From the NCBI RefSeq assembly GCF_047729555.1, contig NZ_CP159825.1, forward strand, positions 1,116,001-1,180,000: DNA of 64,000 nucleotides, written 5' to 3'. Under the pieces are notes generated by a model. That model was not told the DNA's origin. It searched no databases and was given only the letters and a program-made list of their open reading frames with translations. The translations under genes were made by a program, and so were the position numbers. The stretch's first letter is position 1. Each line of letters opens with the position of its first letter. Positions 26,205-34,678 of this stretch are shown piece after piece. The stretch is from Porticoccus sp905181945. Its GTDB lineage: Bacteria > Pseudomonadota > Gammaproteobacteria > Pseudomonadales > Porticoccaceae.

Positions 26205-26618
26205 CTATTCAGGAAAATCTCTGCGCAAAGACTTAATCTTACTGCGCAATGTTTTGTTATCAAGCCGTTTTTTCTGAGAACTCCTAGTTGGCCTGGTGGG
26301 TCTTCTTGATTTTTTAACCACTAAAGCCATTCGAATAATTTCCTGGAGCCGCTCAAGCACATCGTTTCTATTTTTCTCTTGAGTGCGAAATTTTTGGCCT
26401 TTTATTACCAGCACCCCCTCTTTATTGATACGGTTATCATTTAAATCCAGCAATCTGTCCTTTTCAGTGTCTGACAAAGAAGACTCTTTGATATCAAAAC
26501 GAAGGTGCACAGCAGAAGAAACTTTATTTACATTTTGCCCTCCTGCCCCCTGAGAGCGAACAGCTGTAATTTTTATTTCATGATCAGGAATAGAGATATT
26601 TGGAACAATGACTAACAC
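26205..26618 (-). CDS. arfB: Alternative ribosome-rescue factor ArfB (YaeJ)
   Basis: Stand-alone peptidyl-tRNA hydrolase that frees ribosomes stalled on mRNAs lacking a stop codon. 137 aa. GGQ catalytic motif at residues 26-28 within RSQGAGGQNVNKVSSAVHLR. The C-terminal basic tail (KKSRRPTRPTRSSQKKRLDN), which occupies the empty mRNA channel, matches E. coli YaeJ nearly residue by residue. The GTG start at 26618 has AGGA eight bases upstream. Convergent with rpoD/tRNA; 31 bp after the NYN-domain gene, probably one transcript. Lack of full release-factor domains excludes PrfA/PrfB. Confidence 0.95.
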   Translation of the reverse strand: MLVIVPNISIPDHEIKITAVRSQGAGGQNVNKVSSAVHLRFDIKESSLSDTEKDRLLDLNDNRINKEGVLVIKGQKFRTQEKNRNDVLERLQEIIRMALVVKKSRRPTRPTRSSQKKRLDNKTLRSKIKSLRRDFPE

Positions 26619-26649
26619 CGATTAGTTCCTGTATTTTGGTGAGGATTAA

Positions 26650-27150
26650 CTACAATAACAAATCTTGGTCAATTGGAATAAACTTAGTAGCCGCACTAAT
26701 TAAAGATCCAGCAGTCAAGGAAGGGACGCCGTATACAAAGGCTTCAACCGCAAGATCGTTTCTTATTTTAGATAACAATAAGTCAAAATCTCCATCTCCA
26801 GAAAGCAATATGATTCTATCAACTTCTTTCGCGGTATCCAGCACGTCAATTGCAATACCGACATCCCAATCACCTTTTGCTGAGCCATCTCTTCTCTGAA
26901 TATAAGGTTTAAGCTTTATATTAAATCCTATATTTCTCAATGCATCTTGAAATTTTAATTGACCTTCGTCATCGCGATGAATAGCGTAAGCATTTGCACT
27001 CACAATATCGCCTTGTGGGGACACATACTGCCACAACTTTCTATAATTGAACTGGCGTCCGTAGGCTTCACGCGTCGTATAATAGATATTCTGGACATCA
27101 ACAAAAATTGCAATTTTTTTTGCCGCAGGAATTAAGTCCAAATGGATCAC
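26650..27150 (-). CDS. NYN-domain (LabA/DUF88-type PIN-like) protein
   Basis: 166 aa, one NYN domain covering almost the whole protein. Acidic residues of the PIN-like active site are visible in IAIFVDVQNIYYTT (Asp18), KGDWDVGIAIDVL and ILLSGDGDFDLLL. The family is thought to act as metal-dependent RNase, but substrates are mostly unknown. There is no RNA-binding OST-HTH domain attached. It lies directly upstream of arfB on the same strand, a context hinting at RNA quality control; this is inference. Confidence 0.85.
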   Translation of the reverse strand: MIHLDLIPAAKKIAIFVDVQNIYYTTREAYGRQFNYRKLWQYVSPQGDIVSANAYAIHRDDEGQLKFQDALRNIGFNIKLKPYIQRRDGSAKGDWDVGIAIDVLDTAKEVDRIILLSGDGDFDLLLSKIRNDLAVEAFVYGVPSLTAGSLISAATKFIPIDQDLLL

Positions 27151-27215
27151 CAGTAATTGAAAATTCTGAAGTACTATAACATTAAGAAAGACTCATAGCG
27201 TCAGAGATAGGATGC

Positions 27216-28292
27216 TCAGAATCCGTATCGATAGCCAACAGAAATCATGTCATCCATTTCCATTTGTATGCCATTTACATTTTGATCCAGCTGCTTGGAA
27301 TATCCAAACTCTATTCCATGGCCCCCAAGAATCCCTTTTTGGCCTAACAAGGCAACACTCCAGTGAGCTATCAATGTATTTCCACCATAATTATCAGGAT
27401 CTGCTGTTTGTACTGGAAGCATTATTCTGGAATCTATTCCGTCTACATCGCCCTGATATTGATAAGATAACGATAGAGACATTCTTATCCATGGAACAAA
27501 AGAAACCCCGCCCCAAGCTGAAACATCGTGCTTGTCTCCGAGTGTGTAGTTCTCATCATTTTCACCAATACGCATGACTGCTTGATATTTAGCCCCCCAG
27601 TCCAACGAATGGCCGCTTTTCCCGGTATAAGATACACCAGAAAGCACGTCATAAGTTCCAGACCCCAGCTGCATTCCATAAGGCAATATTGTTTTATTCC
27701 TCATGCCCATGGGGGTCAAAACAGTGCCCTTTTGGTCAATATTTCCCGTTGGAAGACTAACGCCCAAATCCAGATGTAATTGGTGATCATTGCGGTCTGA
27801 CACTTTCCATAGAGCGCTCAAAGAGGTGTCACCCATTCCGCTAGATTTGGTTTTAAAAACACCTCGCTTGGTGATGCCAGATGCGCCCATGTAAGTAAGA
27901 AGTTCCATTTCTTTTTCAAAATGATGTAGCATGAGCATCCAAAACACTGTGTCAGTCTGGGCATACATTACGCCAAACATATCCATTTTAGAGTCCATCT
28001 TAATGGGAACAACTCTCAATGTAGCCGGTTGCCCTACATCTCCATAGAAACGATTGGGGGCAGCGGTGACAATTTCATCTGAAGAAATCCGCTTATCTCC
28101 ATCGAGGCTGTCTTTCATGCGCATATCCATTGTGCGGAAAGAAAGCATCCATCCTCCTTTTTGATGCGCATGTCCTGTCGATTTATGGCCGCCATGAGAG
28201 CCTTGTGTCTCATGGCTGGTTTGCTCGGCAATGCATAATGAATTAACAAGCAATAAAGGTGCTATCATAAATACAATACTTACAATTTTCAC
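27216..28292 (-). CDS. Outer-membrane beta-barrel transporter-like protein with His/Met-rich N-terminus
   Basis: 358 aa with a signal peptide (IVFMIAPLLLVNSLCIAEQ, cut after about residue 22). A mature N-terminus dense in His, Gly and Met (SHGGHKSTGHAHQKGGWM, then RTMDMRMKD) suggests copper or other metal binding. The rest is alternating beta-strand sequence ending in aromatic GYRYGF, typical of an outer-membrane barrel, and resembles the family annotated as phenol-degradation (MetA-pathway) transporters. The GTG start at 28292 has GAGG upstream. It sits just behind the RegB/RegA pair and may be controlled by it. Substrate unknown. Confidence 0.7.
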   Translation of the reverse strand: MKIVSIVFMIAPLLLVNSLCIAEQTSHETQGSHGGHKSTGHAHQKGGWMLSFRTMDMRMKDSLDGDKRISSDEIVTAAPNRFYGDVGQPATLRVVPIKMDSKMDMFGVMYAQTDTVFWMLMLHHFEKEMELLTYMGASGITKRGVFKTKSSGMGDTSLSALWKVSDRNDHQLHLDLGVSLPTGNIDQKGTVLTPMGMRNKTILPYGMQLGSGTYDVLSGVSYTGKSGHSLDWGAKYQAVMRIGENDENYTLGDKHDVSAWGGVSFVPWIRMSLSLSYQYQGDVDGIDSRIMLPVQTADPDNYGGNTLIAHWSVALLGQKGILGGHGIEFGYSKQLDQNVNGIQMEMDDMISVGYRYGF

Positions 28293-28368
28293 GTAGCTCG
28301 CCTCTCAAAAATTAAGGTCGACAAACTACATTTTTTTGCAGGAAAAGGAATGTGGCATATTGTCGCAC

Positions 28369-28908
28369 TTACTGCTTGACTGGTCTCTTGAGCAGTTTTC
28401 TCTGGAGAGTGCGTCGATGCATACCCAGAATACGTGCTGTCGCAGAAACATTTCCCTTGTTTTCTAAAAGAACTTTTTGAATATGTTCCCAGGCCAAGCG
28501 GTCGACACTTGGAGGCGTCTGATGCGATCCTGTAGTAACTATGTTAATTCTCTTACCGCTGAATACTGAAAGAATTTCTTCTATATCTGCAGGTTTGCAT
28601 AAATAATCCTTGGCTCCCATCTTTATTGCTTCGACTGCTGTAGACACACTTGAATAGCCGGTTAAAATCAAAACATCGATATCTGGTTTAATGATTTTAA
28701 GCTGGGGCAGAACCGTCAATCCTGATCCTCTCTCAAGCTTTAAATCTAAAATAGCTTTGCTTGGCTGATGCCTCTCACAAGAAGCAACTGCCTCTTTAGC
28801 TGTCGAGGCAGCGACAACAAAGTACCCTCTTCGAGTCAGCGCCCTTCCCAAGACATCTAAAAATATCTCATCATCATCAATAATCAATATGGTTTTTTTG
28901 TTTATCAT
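28369..28908 (-). CDS. regA: Response regulator of the RegA/PrrA/ActR family
   Basis: 179 aa, the compact RegA architecture. Receiver domain in residues 5-120 with acidic DDD near residues 11-13, phospho-acceptor Asp55 in KAILDLKLERGSG and Lys in DYLCKPAD. A short Pro-containing hinge and the family-typical DRLAWEHIQKVL segment follow. A Fis-type HTH ends the protein (NVSATARILGMHRRTLQRKL). It sits 28 bp after the regB start codon region on the same strand. In relatives it activates or represses respiratory and redox genes. Confidence 0.9.
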   Translation of the reverse strand: MINKKTILIIDDDEIFLDVLGRALTRRGYFVVAASTAKEAVASCERHQPSKAILDLKLERGSGLTVLPQLKIIKPDIDVLILTGYSSVSTAVEAIKMGAKDYLCKPADIEEILSVFSGKRINIVTTGSHQTPPSVDRLAWEHIQKVLLENKGNVSATARILGMHRRTLQRKLLKRPVKQ

Positions 28909-28936
28909 TTTTATACTGGCACTTTCAAATTTTTTG

Positions 28937-30217
28937 TTAATCTGCGCTTATTGGTTCAAATATGAGCGGCAATGAAACCTTGGTAAGTACACCCCTATTG
29001 TCTGCAGGCATTATGGTGACACTGCCCCCGTAGCGATTTATAGAGGCATGCGTTAAAAAAAGCCCTATCCCCAAACCATCTTTTTTTTCGGATGAAAATG
29101 GCTTATTCAATATGTCTTTCTGATATGAAGATAGCCCTTTACCGTAATCTCGAATAGAAAATTCTAATTTTTCTTCATCCCAAAATACAGATACGTCAAC
29201 TTTTTCTGGGCTAGCATCAGCTGCATTATTTAGCAAGTTCAATAACGACTGTGCAATAGTGGGATAAAAAAACGCCTCACGCGCTCTTGGATTATCGATA
29301 AAACGCACTGATACATTCAGTTCTGGATGAAGCACCTGCCATCGCTCCAATAACTGATTAACGTATTGCCGAATAGGCCTAGCCTCTTTGTTGTTGGCTG
29401 TAATGTCAGCGGTCGCGACAAGCTGCCTGAGTGTAATCCTGCATTGTTCTATCTGGCCTCGAAGGATATCTATATCCTGATTAAAGTTAGATTTATCTTG
29501 TCTCATTTCATCCACAAGAATTTTCATAGTGTTCAGCGGGGTTCCAAGCTCATGCGCTGTTCCTGCTGCCAATGCACCAATACCAATTACCTGCTCATCT
29601 CGTAACTGATTTTCTCTGTGTGTAGCTATTTGAGAGCTTTGTTGTTTCAGTGCGCCAGCCATTCGAGTAACGAAAAAAGTAATAAAAAGTGCACTCATCA
29701 CAAAATTTCCCCACATACCTATGATATGCAAACTATTATTTTCTTGATGATGCCCATGGTGCAGGTCTGGGGAAAAAGCTGAAATAGGGAAGCTGCCTAT
29801 CAAGAGGGCGCTGTACGCCCCCAAACATAACAGTGTGGTGATGCACGTGTAGCGAAGCGATAATGTCCCAGCAACAATGCTGACAGGAACCAAGTAATAA
29901 GAAACAAAGGGGTTTGACGCTCCGCCACTAAAATACAACAGGATAGTAAAAAAAAATACGTCGATGAGTACTTGGCAAAAAAACTCTAGCTCTGTTATTT
30001 CCATAGTCTTTAATGATCGATGCCAAGTGGCGGCAATCACCACACCATGCAAAAGAAGAATAATGCCAAGAGTTGAAACAGGTAGTCCTATATCACGAAA
30101 TTTACCAAAGAATACTAAAGCTAAAATCTCACACCCAAGGATAATAGCCCTAATAACACTAAGCTGATAAAGATTTTCTTTAACGGCCGAGATCATATAT
30201 GGGGTTTTTTTTATCAT
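28937..30217 (-). CDS. regB: Redox-sensing histidine kinase of the RegB/PrrB family
   Basis: Inner-membrane kinase, 426 aa, six hydrophobic helices in the first ~185 residues. Three RegB hallmarks are present: the GGxxNPF quinone-binding motif (GGASNPF, residues 98-104), the H-box AAGTAHELGTPLNTM with His222, and the redox-active cysteine (Cys259 in QIEQCRITLRQL). The ATPase domain shows N (NLLNNAADAS), RDYGKGL and GLGIGLFLTH. In relatives it responds to the ubiquinone pool and oxygen. Upstream of regA; the CoA-transferase stop lies 33 bp before its start. Confidence 0.92.
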   Translation of the reverse strand: MIKKTPYMISAVKENLYQLSVIRAIILGCEILALVFFGKFRDIGLPVSTLGIILLLHGVVIAATWHRSLKTMEITELEFFCQVLIDVFFFTILLYFSGGASNPFVSYYLVPVSIVAGTLSLRYTCITTLLCLGAYSALLIGSFPISAFSPDLHHGHHQENNSLHIIGMWGNFVMSALFITFFVTRMAGALKQQSSQIATHRENQLRDEQVIGIGALAAGTAHELGTPLNTMKILVDEMRQDKSNFNQDIDILRGQIEQCRITLRQLVATADITANNKEARPIRQYVNQLLERWQVLHPELNVSVRFIDNPRAREAFFYPTIAQSLLNLLNNAADASPEKVDVSVFWDEEKLEFSIRDYGKGLSSYQKDILNKPFSSEKKDGLGIGLFLTHASINRYGGSVTIMPADNRGVLTKVSLPLIFEPISAD

Positions 30218-30250
30218 GCTAGTATTTTTTCAGGTTGGTCATTGTGGGTC

Positions 30251-31471
30251 TCAAATGACTCCGTCATTTTTCAGCGCTTCTTGAGATATCTCATCCAATC
30301 CAAACAGTTTGCCAAATATTTCTGCATTGTGGCTACCGATATCAGGTCCTGCCCAGGCTGTCTCTCCTGGGGTTTCACTAAGCTTTGGTATCATTGCAGG
30401 AATCTTCAGTGGCTCACCGTTCACCTGCACATCTTCAAACAATCCGCGTGCATTAAAATGTGGATCTCCCAGCATATCTGCTGCATTGTAAATCGGGCCT
30501 GAGGGTACATCACTAGCATCTAAAATTTCCAAAACTTCCTTGCTTTCTAGCCCCCTACACCATGTAGAGAGAGCTAGATCTATCTCATCCTCAAACTGCA
30601 CACGACCTGCATTATCAGAAAAATGTGGATCCTGGGCCATGTCTGGTCGACCAATAGCTATCATTAGACGGCTAAAAATTGAATCTCCATTACCTCCAAT
30701 TACAACGTATTTTTTATCAGCACACCGATAAATATTTGTGGGAACAATACCAGTTACCGTGGTTCCTGAAGGCTCACGAACTATTCCGGCGCCATCAAAT
30801 TCAGGAATAACGCCTTCTAGCATATTAAACATTGCTTCATATAAAGCGATATCGACAATTTGCCCTTTGCCGCTACTGTGACGTGAAAGAAGCGACAGTA
30901 GAACGCCAAAGGCAGCATGAAGGCCAGCGATACTATCTCCAATACTGAGGTTGGGCCGAACGGGGGCTTCTCCCGGAACACCATTGACATAACGAAAGCC
31001 GCTAATTCCTTCACATACCGAAGCAAATCCAGGCTTGTGGGCATAAGGTCCAGTCTGCCCATAGCCAGATATACGGGTGTAGATCAAACCAGGGTTAGAT
31101 TCCCTGAAGCGCTCTGGACCCAGATTCCAGCCCTCCATTACTCCAGGTCGAAAATTTTCTATTAATACATCGGCACCATCAATAAGCTGCCCAACTAGGT
31201 CTCTGCCTCTCTCTGATTTTAAATTGATTGTGATACATTTTTTGTTGCGGCCTAGACTTCGCCACCATAGTGAAGTTCCATCCTTTAACACTCTCCAGTT
31301 ACGCAATGGATCCCCTTTGCCCGGAGGCTCAACTTTTATCACTTCGGCACCAAAATAGGCTAGCAGTGCCCCAGTAAAAGGGCCAGCAAGCAATTGTCCT
31401 AACTCTATTACTCGATATCCTGATAAAGGTTTTGTATTTACCAAAACAACACCCTCAGTTCGTTCCGCCAC
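30251..31471 (-). CDS. CaiB/BaiF-type (class III) CoA transferase
   Basis: 406 aa. The N-terminal GYRVIELGQLLAGPFTGALL and FGAEVIKVEPPGKGDPLR, then IENFRPGVMEGW, are class III signatures. The catalytic aspartate is Asp179 in LSIGDSIAGLHAAFG. The enzyme moves CoA between carboxylic acids; the substrate cannot be read from sequence, and formyl-CoA, carnitine, succinyl/citramalyl or bile-acid types are not separable here. The GTG start at 31471 is the furthest upstream; a start a few codons down is possible. Its neighbour is an AEC-family carrier 53 bp upstream, which could import the acid. Confidence 0.9.
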   Translation of the reverse strand: MAERTEGVVLVNTKPLSGYRVIELGQLLAGPFTGALLAYFGAEVIKVEPPGKGDPLRNWRVLKDGTSLWWRSLGRNKKCITINLKSERGRDLVGQLIDGADVLIENFRPGVMEGWNLGPERFRESNPGLIYTRISGYGQTGPYAHKPGFASVCEGISGFRYVNGVPGEAPVRPNLSIGDSIAGLHAAFGVLLSLLSRHSSGKGQIVDIALYEAMFNMLEGVIPEFDGAGIVREPSGTTVTGIVPTNIYRCADKKYVVIGGNGDSIFSRLMIAIGRPDMAQDPHFSDNAGRVQFEDEIDLALSTWCRGLESKEVLEILDASDVPSGPIYNAADMLGDPHFNARGLFEDVQVNGEPLKIPAMIPKLSETPGETAWAGPDIGSHNAEIFGKLFGLDEISQEALKNDGVI

Positions 31472-31524
31472 CTAAATAAAAATAGAATTTATCATGACAT
31501 TATACCTTTGCATTCAAAGAAACC

Positions 31525-32415
31525 TTATAGCAAAAAATACAACAATACAGGAATCACCAGAAGAGACAATAAAGTAGAGGTCACAACTACCCCTGCTACC
31601 TCATTTGGGTCTCTATCAAACTTCAGTGCCAATAAATAATTAAACACTGCGGCTGGCATAACAGATTGTAATAAAACAACATGTTTTGCTGTTCCCGAAA
31701 GCCCTAGTATTTGAACAACCATACAAGCAAATGCGAATCCGCCACCTATACGTAATAATGAAAATATTATGCTACGACCCCAGCCTGCAGTGGTCAGGTT
31801 TGCAAGCGAGACACCCAAGGTAATCAGCATCAGCGGGATAGTCAGCCCACCCAGTAATCCCAGAGTAGAGTCAATCCAACCAGGCAGAGTTACTCCTGTT
31901 CCCAGCAGAAAAATTGCTATAATAATAGAATGGACTAGTGGCAAGAAGGCCAAATCTTTAAGTGCTACCCTAAATCCTTTATTAGAGCGAGACATCAGAG
32001 CTACCCCACCAGACATCAATGCTGCCATTTGCACAAGAAAAAAAGCCAAGGCAAGAGCCAAGCCCTGCTCCCCAAATGCAAACAAACACAACGGCAAACC
32101 CATATTGCCATTGTTTGGAAAAACCACTGTTGGCAACAATGCGCGAATACTCCCGCCAGAGATACGCAATGCCAACATACCAAGCATTGCAGTGCCTAGA
32201 AATATTAGCAGTGCTGCGAAAGCAACTGCATAAAATTCTTGTCCAGAAACTTCAACTTTACTGATAGTCGAAATAACCAAGCATGGTGCACCAATATTCA
32301 TAACTATACGACTAACAAATTCAGCTGAATAAGGTATAGAAGACCGCGCCCAGCAATACCCTATGGCGGTACAAATAAAAACCGGGGCCATCACGCTCCA
32401 TAACTCAAAAAACAT
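31525..32415 (-). CDS. AEC-family (auxin efflux carrier) permease
   Basis: 296 aa inner-membrane protein with about ten helices. FPNNGNMGLPLCLFAFG is the AEC discontinuous-helix motif in the first half; the second half repeats the fold (LGGLTIPLMLITLGVSLANL). Bacterial members carry small organic anions such as malate or malonate. Same strand as the CoA transferase gene 53 bp downstream, probably one unit. Divergent from the large operon that starts at 32580. Confidence 0.88.
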   Translation of the reverse strand: MFFELWSVMAPVFICTAIGYCWARSSIPYSAEFVSRIVMNIGAPCLVISTISKVEVSGQEFYAVAFAALLIFLGTAMLGMLALRISGGSIRALLPTVVFPNNGNMGLPLCLFAFGEQGLALALAFFLVQMAALMSGGVALMSRSNKGFRVALKDLAFLPLVHSIIIAIFLLGTGVTLPGWIDSTLGLLGGLTIPLMLITLGVSLANLTTAGWGRSIIFSLLRIGGGFAFACMVVQILGLSGTAKHVVLLQSVMPAAVFNYLLALKFDRDPNEVAGVVVTSTLLSLLVIPVLLYFLL

Positions 32416-32495
32416 TTATCTTTTACCTCATTTCTTAAAAATAATACGCTACACTTAAGCCTTACAGATTAACAGGTGAAGTATATTAAGCTTTG

Positions 32496-32501
32496 TATAA
32501 T
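32496..32501 (+). promoter_or_regulatory. Candidate -10 box of the 12-gene envelope operon
   Basis: A perfect TATAAT, 79 bp ahead of the first ATG in the 164-bp gap to the AEC gene. No good -35 at 16-18 bp; TTAACA lies 21 bp upstream, too far for a standard promoter. An activator may be needed, or the true promoter is elsewhere. Confidence 0.35.
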
Positions 32502-32579
32502 GCCAATAAAAACATACCGCAATGAATAATCTGTCGCTATCCACCCATGGAGGCAAGAATTAAAAGCGAGCCAAAATAC

Positions 32580-33947
32580 ATGAATTTTACAGGGAATCTA
32601 ACACGTATCTTGATTTTATGTATTTGTGTATTCTCATACCATTCTGTAACGATTTTTGCTGCAAGTGCAGCCGTGTCCTCTAGCACTATGCTAGATACCT
32701 TTGAAGAAAAAAAAGATCTAGTGACGAATGATCCAGGACAAAATAACTTCCCAAAAAAATCTGCAAAAACTGATTCCAAGGATCCCTCTGAGTTTAAACT
32801 AATTGTTGATAGCCATCTTCTCGCTATCGAACAAAAAGAAGGCGAGGAAGGCCCTTACAGTCTAGAGTTATCAGAAATGCTTTATAACCTAGGAAAGATA
32901 CTTCAAAGTAATCGCCGCCCAAATGAGGCAATTGCCGTCTACAGAAAAGCACTTTACATTAAGCGTATTAATGATGGCCTGTATGGCTTATCTCAAGAAG
33001 CGATACTGCGCGGTATTATTAACAGTCAGGCCAGTCAAGGCAACATTACCGAAACAACTATTACTTACGGTCAATTACTCCAAGTTTATTTGGAAACTTA
33101 TGGCCAAAGCAGCACAAATCTCATACCCCTCATGAGTGAGGTAGGTCAATGGAATCTTGATGCATACTCCCAGACTGGAAGCCGTAATGACGGCTCTCAC
33201 CTTGAAATAGCCTTCCAGTTATATTCAGATGCCATTAGGATCTTAATCGAGCATCAAGATGAATCTAACACTAAGCTATTATCGTTATTAACTAGCTTAG
33301 CCACAACATGCTACCACCTGTCTGCGCATCAGCAGTTATATCCTGACTTTGGAGAACTTGGAGCATCTGTTCCCTTTGGTTACCGGTCAATGGCTCCAAA
33401 AAACACAGTCCTAGGCCGGGGTGCTTACTTTAATCATGGCCTATTGGCACAGGACCAGATACTTAAAATACTCAATGAAAATTACAACTCCACAAAAAAA
33501 GAAAAGGCTTTAGGGCAAACTAATTTGGGTGACTGGTATCTCTTATTCGGAAAGTACCAGCTAGCAATAGATGCTTACAAAGAATCCTATAATATAGTAA
33601 CTGGGAACAAAGAAGCCAAAGAAGCCTTAGACAGACTATATTCTAGGCCCGCTATGTTGCCAAGACGCGACAGTTTCTTTGGCTCTCAGGGATCTAGAAT
33701 TATCGAGCCAAGACAAGAATCGACTCCGCCATCAACAGGCAACTATGTTAATCTTTTAGTAGATGTAACTGCGGCGGGAAGCGCAACTAATTTTAACATT
33801 CAAAAAATATATCCTACAGAAACACATGAATATGGCGAGCGAGCTATAGAAACTATTCGCTCAAAAAAATTTAGGCCTCACCTCAAAAATGGAGTGCCGA
33901 AATTAGCAACTGATTTTCCGATACGAGTGATACTTCCAAATGAATAA
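32580..33947 (+). CDS. Secreted TPR protein with TonB-C-like C-terminus (operon gene 1)
   Basis: 455 aa from ATG 32580. The signal peptide ILILCICVFSYHSVTIFAASA, cut near residue 30, supports this start over ATG 32547. TPR-like helical pairs occur around residues 90-180 (EMLYNLGKILQSNRRPNEAI) and 320-360 (LGDWYLLFGKYQLAIDAYKE). A low-complexity Arg/Pro/Ser linker follows. The last ~85 residues resemble a TonB C-terminal fold (EYGERAIETIRSKKFRPHLK, then GVPKLATDFPIRV). Predicted location is the periplasm. It has no TM anchor and no Pro-rich TonB spacer, so it is not a canonical TonB. First gene of a 12-gene run. Confidence 0.8.
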   Translation: MNFTGNLTRILILCICVFSYHSVTIFAASAAVSSSTMLDTFEEKKDLVTNDPGQNNFPKKSAKTDSKDPSEFKLIVDSHLLAIEQKEGEEGPYSLELSEMLYNLGKILQSNRRPNEAIAVYRKALYIKRINDGLYGLSQEAILRGIINSQASQGNITETTITYGQLLQVYLETYGQSSTNLIPLMSEVGQWNLDAYSQTGSRNDGSHLEIAFQLYSDAIRILIEHQDESNTKLLSLLTSLATTCYHLSAHQQLYPDFGELGASVPFGYRSMAPKNTVLGRGAYFNHGLLAQDQILKILNENYNSTKKEKALGQTNLGDWYLLFGKYQLAIDAYKESYNIVTGNKEAKEALDRLYSRPAMLPRRDSFFGSQGSRIIEPRQESTPPSTGNYVNLLVDVTAAGSATNFNIQKIYPTETHEYGERAIETIRSKKFRPHLKNGVPKLATDFPIRVILPNE

Positions 33948-34674
33948 AATTAAACAGATACAGCCAGATAGCCAAAGAGTATTCTTTACCCTGCATGCAA
34001 TTCTGAGTGGCGTCATAATCTTATTGTTAGGGGGGTGTGAAAGTATGGCAGCTAGCAACAACCCCAGCTCAAAATCGACTTCATCTGCCGCTACTCAGCC
34101 AGAAAAAATCGTCTTGCCTGGCACGCCAGGAATCATTCCTTCTCAAGGCTATCAGAACACACCAAACAGGGAAAATATCCCCTCTAGCATAACTACTGAA
34201 AAAGAAAATATATCAATTTTAAATGCAGAGCTAGAAAAATCAATGACCGCATTCGATAATATGCTTGCCTCCGAAAACACCACTATCGAAATTGAAGAAG
34301 ACACGATGTCAAGCGATGCTTTAAGTGACACTTTAAGTGATAATAATTCTGAATCGATGGAAGAAGCTACAAACTCTAGCTCAAGCAGCGCTTCAGAGAG
34401 ACCCTCGGGAGCCGAGGCTAGCAATGAAGGAGAAAATGGCAATGGAAGCAGCAGTGTCAATAATAATAACAATGCTCGCTATCAATCTTCTATTCCAGAC
34501 CAGGGCAGCCTGCCTAGCGGTCGGCCTGATACTAGTACCCCGGTAGATGTTATAGATAGTGCTAGTGATGACATCATTGCAAGACAAATACGAGAGGCTG
34601 CAACAAAAGAAAAAGACCCCAAACTACAAGAAAAGCTTTGGGCCGAATACCGAAAATATAAACAGGGTAACTAA
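33940..34674 (+). CDS. Ser/Asn-rich lipoprotein (operon gene 2)
   Basis: 244 aa. The signal sequence ends in the lipobox LLLGGC with Cys33; residue +2 is Glu, so no Asp inner-membrane retention signal and probably outer membrane. Residues ~40-190 are low complexity (Ser, Asn, Glu; a run of five Asn), likely disordered. The conserved-looking part is the last ~35 residues, DDIIARQIREAATKEKDPKL and EKLWAEYRKYKQG, a helical, charged tail that may bind a partner. The start overlaps the previous gene by 8 bp, so translation is coupled. No known family recognised. Confidence 0.8.
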   Translation: MNKIKQIQPDSQRVFFTLHAILSGVIILLLGGCESMAASNNPSSKSTSSAATQPEKIVLPGTPGIIPSQGYQNTPNRENIPSSITTEKENISILNAELEKSMTAFDNMLASENTTIEIEEDTMSSDALSDTLSDNNSESMEEATNSSSSSASERPSGAEASNEGENGNGSSSVNNNNNARYQSSIPDQGSLPSGRPDTSTPVDVIDSASDDIIARQIREAATKEKDPKLQEKLWAEYRKYKQGN

Positions 34675-34678
34675 AAAA

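Noticed and set aside
34559..34678. N-terminal extension of operon gene 3 into gene 2
   Set aside because: It would hide the lipoprotein signal; ATG 34679 gives a normal signal peptide.
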